The position numbers and the translations under genes are program-made. The notes under the pieces are model-generated. The model did not search any database, had not been told where the DNA came from, and worked only from the letters and a program-made list of their open reading frames with translations. 11,035 nt of DNA from Pseudomonadota bacterium (GTDB lineage Bacteria; Pseudomonadota; Gammaproteobacteria; Burkholderiales; Thiobacillaceae), in the NCBI GenBank assembly GCA_021836225.1, contig JAKBJA010000083.1, positions 1-11,035 on the forward strand, read 5' to 3'. Positions 6,767-11,035 of this stretch are shown here, in pieces; position 1 is the first letter of the stretch, and every line of letters begins with the position of its first letter.

Positions 6767-7739
6767 ACGATTGCTCCTGCTCACGATCCTGGCCGCACTG
6801 GCAGGGGCAGGCGGACTGGCCTGGTATGGCAACCAGCCGCTGCGCATCGACCCATTGCCGAAAACCATCAGCGTGACGCCTGGCACCCATTTGAAAAGTC
6901 TGAGCGTGATGCTGGAGCGCGAAGGCGTGATCGGCAACGCGCGGATGTTCTGGCTTCTCGGACGCGTGCTCGGAAAGGCGGGTACGCTCAAGGTTGGCGT
7001 GTATACCCTCGACAAGCCCCTGACGCCGCTGGAGCTCTATGCCAAGATCCAGCGTGGCGAGGTCTCGCAGGCCATCGTGCAGTTCATCGAAGGCTGGAAC
7101 TGGCGCGAGGTGCGCGCCGCCCTCGCCGCGCAGCCGCTGCTGAAAAACGACAGCGCCGGCATGAGCGATGCCGACTTGCTGCAAGCGATCGGTGCGGAAG
7201 AAAGCCATCCCGAAGGCCTGCTGTTCCCCGATACCTATTTCTACGCGCCGCATTCGTCCGATATCCAGGTCTTGCGTCGCGCCTATCGACTGCAGCACGA
7301 CAAGCTCATGGCGGCCTGGGAAGCCCGCGCGCCGGGCCTGCCGTACCGTACGCCGTATGAAGCGCTGATCATGGCGTCGATCGTTGAAAAGGAGACCGGT
7401 GCGGCCTTCGAACGCCCGATGATTGCCGGGGTGTTCCTCAACCGGCTCAGGCTGCGGATGCGCCTGCAGACCGATCCCGCTGTGATCTACGGTCTGGGCG
7501 AGCGCTTCGACGGCAATCTGCGCAAGGTCGACCTGCAGACCGACACGCCTTACAACACCTACACCCGTGGCGGACTGCCGCCGACGCCGATTGCGATGCC
7601 CAGCGAAGCGGCGATCCAGGCTGCGCTGAACCCGGCCAGAACCGATGCGCTGTATTTCGTTTCGCGCGGCGACGGTACCCATGTTTTTTCCAATAATCTT
7701 GCCGCGCACAACCGCGCAGTGAACCGCCATCAACGATGA
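6750..7739 (+). CDS. mltG: MltG (YceG-like), endolytic murein transglycosylase
   Basis: MltG is an inner-membrane endolytic transglycosylase thought to release growing glycan strands and so set their length. The 329-residue protein starts with a basic cap and one transmembrane anchor (KTLIKR, then hydrophobic residues about 8-25), leaving the rest in the periplasm. A LysM-like part follows (about 38-110), then the YceG catalytic domain with LLFPDTYFY (157-165), catalytic Glu213 in [31 protein letters not shown] and [18 protein letters not shown]. These are all family signatures. The ATG at 6750 lies inside pabC (17-nt overlap) without an evident Shine-Dalgarno. It was chosen because it gives the cap-plus-membrane-anchor start. 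The stop overlaps tmk by 4 nt. Confidence 0.95.
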   Translation: MKTLIKRLLLLTILAALAGAGGLAWYGNQPLRIDPLPKTISVTPGTHLKSLSVMLEREGVIGNARMFWLLGRVLGKAGTLKVGVYTLDKPLTPLELYAKIQRGEVSQAIVQFIEGWNWREVRAALAAQPLLKNDSAGMSDADLLQAIGAEESHPEGLLFPDTYFYAPHSSDIQVLRRAYRLQHDKLMAAWEARAPGLPYRTPYEALIMASIVEKETGAAFERPMIAGVFLNRLRLRMRLQTDPAVIYGLGERFDGNLRKVDLQTDTPYNTYTRGGLPPTPIAMPSEAAIQAALNPARTDALYFVSRGDGTHVFSNNLAAHNRAVNRHQR

Positions 7740-8347
7740 CACCCGGTAAATTCATCACCCTCGAAGGCGTCGACGGCGCCGGCAAAAGCACCCATCTGAG
7801 CTTTGTCGCAGACTGGCTGCGCCAGCAGGGCAGGGAGGTCATCGTCACCCGCGAGCCCGGCGGCACCCCGCTTGGCGAAACCCTGCGCGAACTGCTGCTG
7901 CATCAGCACATGGATCCCGATACCGAACTGCTGCTGATGTTTGCTGCGCGCCAGGAGCATCTGGCTGCACTGATTCTGCCGGCGCTGGCGCGCGGCGCGT
8001 GGGTGGTGTCCGACCGTTTCACCGACGCCAGCTACGCCTACCAGTGCGGCGGGCGCGGCATTGCAGTGGAGCGCATCGCAGCATTGGAAGCCTGGGTGCA
8101 GCGCGGCTTCGCACCGGACCTCACCCTGCTGTTCGACGTGCCGCCGGAGGTGGCGGAGGCACGCCGCTCGGCGGCACGCACCGCCGACCGCTTCGAGCGC
8201 GAGGCCGACAGCTTTTTCAGCCGTGTGCGCAACGCCTATCTCGAGCGTGCGCAGGCCGAGCCGGCGCGCATCCGGGTGCTCGACGCGCGACACAGCATTG
8301 CCGATTTGCAGAGCGAAATCGGCCGGCTGTTGCAGGAGCTGGCGTGA
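7736..8347 (+). CDS. tmk: Tmk, thymidylate kinase
   Basis: Tmk phosphorylates dTMP to dTDP using ATP, an essential cytoplasmic step in dTTP synthesis. The 203-residue protein carries the P-loop GVDGAGKST (11-19), the [11 protein letters not shown] substrate segment (38-48), the [11 protein letters not shown] signature (93-103) and a LID region with basic residues around AARTADRFE (146-154). A P-loop without Arg together with a basic LID is the E. coli-type (class II) arrangement. The ATG overlaps the mltG stop (ATGA) and the TGA stop overlaps the holB GTG start, so its translation is probably coupled on both sides. No odd features were seen. Confidence 0.97.
   Translation: MTPGKFITLEGVDGAGKSTHLSFVADWLRQQGREVIVTREPGGTPLGETLRELLLHQHMDPDTELLLMFAARQEHLAALILPALARGAWVVSDRFTDASYAYQCGGRGIAVERIAALEAWVQRGFAPDLTLLFDVPPEVAEARRSAARTADRFEREADSFFSRVRNAYLERAQAEPARIRVLDARHSIADLQSEIGRLLQELA
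8334..8338 (+). promoter_or_regulatory. Shine-Dalgarno of holB
   Basis: AGGAG, five bases before GTG 8344, inside the end of tmk. It decides the holB start: the same frame stays open upstream to 7999, but that stretch is antisense-like low-complexity Arg/Gly/Ala sequence overlapping tmk, and HolB similarity begins only after 8344. Confidence 0.8.
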
Positions 8348-9327
8348 ACGTACCGTACCCCTGGCTGGAAACGCCCTGGAAGCGCCTGCTGGCGACCCGC
8401 GCCCATCCCGCGCAGGCCCTGCTGCTGGCCGGTCCGCGCGGGGTGGGCAAGAGCGAACTGGCGCTGGCGTGGGCCCAGGCCCTGCTGTGCGAGTCGCCGC
8501 AGCCCGACGGCGCATCCTGCGGCCAGTGCGCGGCATGCCACTGGTTCGAGACCGGCGGGCATCCGGATTTCCGGCTCGTCACCCTGCAGGAGAAAACCGG
8601 CAAGGAAGGCGAAATCCGCATGGCCACCGCGATCGAGGTCGACCAGGCGCGCGAGGCGGTCGATTTTGTCCAGCTTTCCACCTACCGGGCCGGTTTCCGC
8701 GTGGTCGTGGTCGACCCGGCGGACAGCCTCAACCTGGCGGCGGCCAATGCCCTGTTAAAGGTACTGGAGGAACCGCCGTTAAATACGGTGTTCGTGCTGG
8801 TCTCGGACCAGCCGCGGCGTCTGTTGCCGACCATCCGCAGCCGCTGCACGCGGCTCGACATCGGCCTGCCGCCTGTCGATCAGGCGGCACAGTGGCTGGC
8901 CGGGCAGGGCGTGGACGATGCGCTGAACCTGCTGGCGCTGTCCGGCGGCACCCCGCTCGACGCCCAGCGCTGGGCCGACGGCAGCGAACTGGACGAACGC
9001 CTCGGCGTGCTGGAAGGCCTGGCGCAGCCCGACCAGCTCGATCCGGTGACCCAGGGAGAACGCTGGAAAACGGTCAGCCCGCAGACCTGGCACGCCGTGG
9101 CCTACAAGTGGCTGGGCGATTTGCTGGCGGTGAAGTTGCAGGGCAGTGTGCAGTTCAACCGCGATTTCGCCGAGGCGCTGGCGCGGCTGGGCAAGAGAGC
9201 CGATCTGGCGAAACTGCTGGCGCTCGCCAGAATGCAGGCGAACGAAGGCAGGACGCTGGCGCATCCGCTCAACCGGAGCCTGCAGTTGCAGGCCTGGCTG
9301 ATTCAGTACCGGCACGTGTTTGATTGA
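8344..9327 (+). CDS. holB: HolB, DNA polymerase III delta' subunit
   Basis: Delta' is part of the clamp loader that opens and loads the beta clamp. The 327-residue protein has an AAA+ core: Walker A GPRGVGKS (30-37), a zinc module with Cys49, Cys59, Cys62 and Cys65 (CGQCAAC), a degenerate Walker B VVVDPAD (121-127), [11 protein letters not shown] (135-145), and the SRC motif (Ser166-Arg167-Cys168) carrying the Arg that acts in trans on a neighbouring DnaX ATPase site. A helical collar domain fills the C-terminal third. E. coli delta' has a broken P-loop, whereas this one has an intact GxxGxGK[S/T], so nucleotide binding is possible. The GTG start overlaps the tmk stop (GTGA) and is set by AGGAG. 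Confidence 0.95.
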   Translation: MNVPYPWLETPWKRLLATRAHPAQALLLAGPRGVGKSELALAWAQALLCESPQPDGASCGQCAACHWFETGGHPDFRLVTLQEKTGKEGEIRMATAIEVDQAREAVDFVQLSTYRAGFRVVVVDPADSLNLAAANALLKVLEEPPLNTVFVLVSDQPRRLLPTIRSRCTRLDIGLPPVDQAAQWLAGQGVDDALNLLALSGGTPLDAQRWADGSELDERLGVLEGLAQPDQLDPVTQGERWKTVSPQTWHAVAYKWLGDLLAVKLQGSVQFNRDFAEALARLGKRADLAKLLALARMQANEGRTLAHPLNRSLQLQAWLIQYRHVFD

Positions 9328-9339
9328 AGAGATACGATC

Positions 9340-9711
9340 ATGAATGCAGCAGTCAATGATGTCACAGCACAAGTCCGCCCCGGCGTGCTTTCCTTGTCGA
9401 TCAAGGAAAAATCCGCGCTGTTCGCGGCCTACATGCCCTTCATCAAGGGCGGCGGCCTGTTCATCCCCACCAACAAGCAGTACAAGATGGGCGAGGAAGT
9501 GTTCATGTTGCTGACGCTGATGGACGACCCCGCCAAGCTGCCGGTCTCCGGCAAGGTGGTGTGGGTGACGCCCGCCGGTGCGCACGGCAGCCGCACCCAG
9601 GGCGTGGGCGTGCAGTTCGCTTTCAACGAAAGTGGCAAGGCGGCGCAAAACAAGATTGAAGGTTTGCTCGGCGGTTCGTTAAAATCGGTGCGTCCCACCC
9701 ACACCATGTAG
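9340..9711 (+). CDS. pilZ: PilZ, type IV pilus biogenesis protein (PilZ domain)
   Basis: This is a single PilZ-domain protein of 123 residues, lying between holB and tatD as the founding pilZ does in Pseudomonas. That protein is needed for type IV pilus assembly and acts through PilB and FimX. The domain runs from about PGVLSLSIKEKSAL (14-27) through FIKGGGLFIPT, GEEVFMLLTL and VSGKVVWVTPAGAHG to QGVGVQF. The RxxxR and (D/N)xSxxG signatures needed for c-di-GMP binding are absent: the second is replaced by IKGGGLF. This is typical of the PilZ-proper branch, so it is unlikely to bind the nucleotide itself. The start ATG 9340 follows holB by 12 nt with GAAGAGA as ribosome site. No pilus structural genes are in view. 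Confidence 0.9.
   Translation: MNAAVNDVTAQVRPGVLSLSIKEKSALFAAYMPFIKGGGLFIPTNKQYKMGEEVFMLLTLMDDPAKLPVSGKVVWVTPAGAHGSRTQGVGVQFAFNESGKAAQNKIEGLLGGSLKSVRPTHTM
9656..9685 (+). promoter_or_regulatory. Candidate promoter for tatD inside pilZ
   Basis: TTGAAG (9656-9661) and TAAAAT (9680-9685) lie 18 bp apart in the last codons of pilZ, with a predicted start near 9692 and about 45 nt of leader before the tatD ATG. The -10 is identical to that proposed for acpP and is likewise followed by CG. It is only a match by eye, and coding sequence of this composition could give it by chance. Confidence 0.3.
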
Positions 9712-9735
9712 CACCCCTGCGGTGCTCGCCACCGC
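9711..9735 (+). promoter_or_regulatory. Competing hairpins abutting the tatD start
   Basis: GCGGTG (9719-9724) and CACCGC (9730-9735) form a six-pair stem ending exactly at the tatD ATG. GCACC (9711-9715) and GGTGC (9721-9725) form an overlapping, mutually exclusive five-pair stem. No Shine-Dalgarno is visible in the gap, so initiation may depend on coupling to pilZ or on structure. The regulatory function is inferred. Confidence 0.35.
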
Positions 9736-10506
9736 ATGTATATCGATTCCCACTGCCACATCAATTTCCCCGATCTTGCCGGCAAGCTGCCCGAGGTGTT
9801 CGACCTCATGGCGGCCAACCAGGTGAGCCACGCGCTGTGCATCAGCGTGGAACTGGAAAAATTTCCCGACATCCTCGCCCTGGCCGAGGCGCATCCCAAT
9901 GTGTATGCCTCGGTCGGCGTGCATCCCGACCACGAGGACTGCAGCGAGCCGACGGTGGCCGAGCTGGTCGCGCTGGCCGACCATCCCAAGGTGGTGGCGA
10001 TCGGCGAGACCGGACTGGATTATTTCCGGCTGACCGGCGACCTCGAATGGCAGCGCGAGCGCTTCCGTACCCATATCCGCGCCGCGCGGGCCTGTCAGAA
10101 ACCCTTGGTGATTCACACCCGTTCCGCGGCCGACGATACCCTGCGCATCATGCGCGAGGAACAGGCAGGCGATGCTGGCGGCGTGATGCATTGCTTCACC
10201 GAAAGCCTGGCGGTGGCCGAAGCCGCCATCGAGCTGGGTTTCTACATCTCGTTTTCCGGCATCGTGACCTTCAAGAACGCCGCAGCCCTGCGCGAGGTGG
10301 CCGCGGCCATCCCTATGGAGCGGATGCTGATCGAGACCGACGCCCCGTATCTGGCGCCGGTGCCGCATCGCGGACAAATCAATGAGCCGGGCTTCGTGAA
10401 GCACGTGGCGGAAGAAATCGCGCGGGTGCGAGGGATCACGCCCGAAGCAGTGGGAGAAATCACGTCGCAGAATTTTTTCCGGCTGTTTGCCGCGGCCCAG
10501 CACTGA
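9736..10506 (+). CDS. TatD-family metal-dependent hydrolase (YcfH-like)
   Basis: This is a TIM-barrel amidohydrolase-fold enzyme of the TatD DNase family. Relatives show metal-dependent nuclease activity, but the natural substrate of the YcfH branch is not settled. The 256-residue protein has all metal ligands: His6 and His8 (DSHCHIN), Glu91 (GETGLDY), His127 (VIHTR), His152 (MHCFT) and Asp202 (IETDAPYLAP). The C-terminal segment EITSQNFFRLF is the usual family ending. The start must be at or before ATG 9736 because the metal-binding DSHCH begins at residue 4. Its place after holB (with pilZ between) corresponds to ycfH after holB in E. coli. It is the last + strand gene and converges on an EAL gene. 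Confidence 0.93.
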   Translation: MYIDSHCHINFPDLAGKLPEVFDLMAANQVSHALCISVELEKFPDILALAEAHPNVYASVGVHPDHEDCSEPTVAELVALADHPKVVAIGETGLDYFRLTGDLEWQRERFRTHIRAARACQKPLVIHTRSAADDTLRIMREEQAGDAGGVMHCFTESLAVAEAAIELGFYISFSGIVTFKNAAALREVAAAIPMERMLIETDAPYLAPVPHRGQINEPGFVKHVAEEIARVRGITPEAVGEITSQNFFRLFAAAQH

Positions 10507-10522
10507 GCAAGGCACAACGTGT

Positions 10523-10544
10523 GGCTGAAAGCCGGGTTTTAGCC
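10523..10544. terminator. Possible hairpin between convergent tatD and EAL genes
   Basis: GGCTGAAA (10523-10530), loop GCCGGG, TTTTAGCC (10537-10544): eight pairs including one G-U. It sits at the convergence point and includes the EAL stop codon. Neither strand has a T-run after the stem, so intrinsic termination would be inefficient. It is the only candidate terminator in the 32-bp gap. Confidence 0.3.
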
Positions 10545-11035
10545 CCTGAGCGGCTGCTTCTCGAGGGCGTGGTGGCTGGCAATGGCCTCCGGGCGATGCA
10601 GGAAATACCCCTGTCCATAATCCACCCCGATTTCCTTCAGCGCCAGCAGGGTGGCCTCGTCCTCGATGAACTCTGCCACACAGGCGATTTTCAGCGTTTT
10701 GGCGATCTGGGTGATGGCAACGACGATGGAGTGGTCATGCTCATCATGCACCATGTTGCGCACGAAGCTGCCATCAATTTTCAGGTAGTCCACCGGCAGC
10801 ATTTTGAGGTAGCCGAAGGAGCTCAGGCCGCTACCGAAATCGTCGAGCGCGAACTGGCAGCCCATTTTCTTCAGTTCCGTCATGAAGCGCGCCGCGTGCG
10901 ACACGTTTCGAATGGCGGCGGTTTCGGTGATCTCGAAGGTGACCAGGCTTGGGTTGACGCCGCTGCGCAGGATTTCGCGTTTGACGAAATCGAGCAGATC
11001 TTCCTGTCCCAGTGACTGCCCGGAGAGATTGATGG
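10539..11035 (-). CDS. EAL-domain c-di-GMP phosphodiesterase, C-terminal part (5' truncated by window)
   Basis: The reading frame enters from the right edge and is open for 164 residues to TAA at 10539-10541. It is the C-terminal two thirds of an EAL domain, which hydrolyses c-di-GMP to pGpG. The visible catalytic and metal positions are all present (numbered from the first visible residue): Asn2 in INLSGQSL, Glu34 in FEITET, Asp64-Asp65 in LDDFGSG, Lys85 in YLKIDGSF, Glu121 and Glu124 in VAEFIED, and Gln141 in YGQGYFLHRP. The AEFIED variant with Phe in place of the common Gly is a known subtype. Such C-terminal EAL domains usually follow a GGDEF domain and sensor modules, but that part is outside the window. 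It is convergent with tatD. Confidence 0.93.
   Translation of the reverse strand, partial: INLSGQSLGQEDLLDFVKREILRSGVNPSLVTFEITETAAIRNVSHAARFMTELKKMGCQFALDDFGSGLSSFGYLKMLPVDYLKIDGSFVRNMVHDEHDHSIVVAITQIAKTLKIACVAEFIEDEATLLALKEIGVDYGQGYFLHRPEAIASHHALEKQPLRG

Noticed and set aside
7999..8343. An N-terminal extension of holB upstream into tmk
   Set aside because: The frame is open, but the translation is Arg/Gly-rich shadow sequence of tmk, and a good Shine-Dalgarno selects GTG 8344.
10521..11015. A 164-codon + strand open frame opposite the EAL gene
   Set aside because: The - strand frame encodes an unmistakable EAL domain with all visible catalytic residues. The + strand product has none.
1..11035. 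Searched by eye for a CRISPR array, tRNA, rRNA, transposase, integrase, toxin-antitoxin or defence genes
   Set aside because: None was found. All protein-coding space is accounted for by housekeeping families plus one EAL protein.

Overview
The window is a GC-rich stretch of a proteobacterial chromosome carrying the fatty-acid initiation and elongation cluster and the genes that usually follow it. All genes but the last are on the + strand: plsX (3' end) - fabH - fabD - fabG - acpP - fabF - pabB - pabC - mltG - tmk - holB - pilZ - tatD. A convergent, 5'-truncated EAL-domain gene lies on the - strand at the right edge. Gene order, protein similarity and the presence of pilZ between holB and tatD point to a betaproteobacterium, probably of the Nitrosomonadales/Thiobacillus kind. 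The lineage is inferred from memory of these families, not from a search.

Positions 1-4625 hold lipid synthesis. PlsX makes acyl phosphate for phospholipid synthesis. FabD loads malonate onto ACP (acpP). FabH starts the chain, FabF elongates it and FabG performs the first reduction. acpP has its own promoter-like sequence and a repeat/hairpin leader. The 186-bp acpP-fabF gap, the largest gene-free stretch here, is filled mostly by two long inverted-repeat structures.

Positions 4644-9327 form a tightly packed block: pabB and pabC (p-aminobenzoate for folate), mltG (terminates glycan strands in peptidoglycan), tmk (dTMP kinase) and holB (clamp-loader delta'). The pabB/pabC, pabC/mltG, mltG/tmk and tmk/holB junctions all overlap, suggesting one translationally coupled message. 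pilZ (type IV pilus biogenesis) and tatD (TatD-family metal-dependent hydrolase) complete the + strand run, and tatD may have an extra promoter inside pilZ.

This is essentially a conserved housekeeping locus. I found no mobile element, CRISPR array, tRNA, rRNA or defence-like gene set. The points worth a second look are small: RNA-structure candidates around acpP, three TTG starts, a Glu-to-Ser change at a cofactor position of PabC, an Ala in the PabB motif where E. coli PabB has its nucleophilic Lys, and an N-terminally extended FabG.
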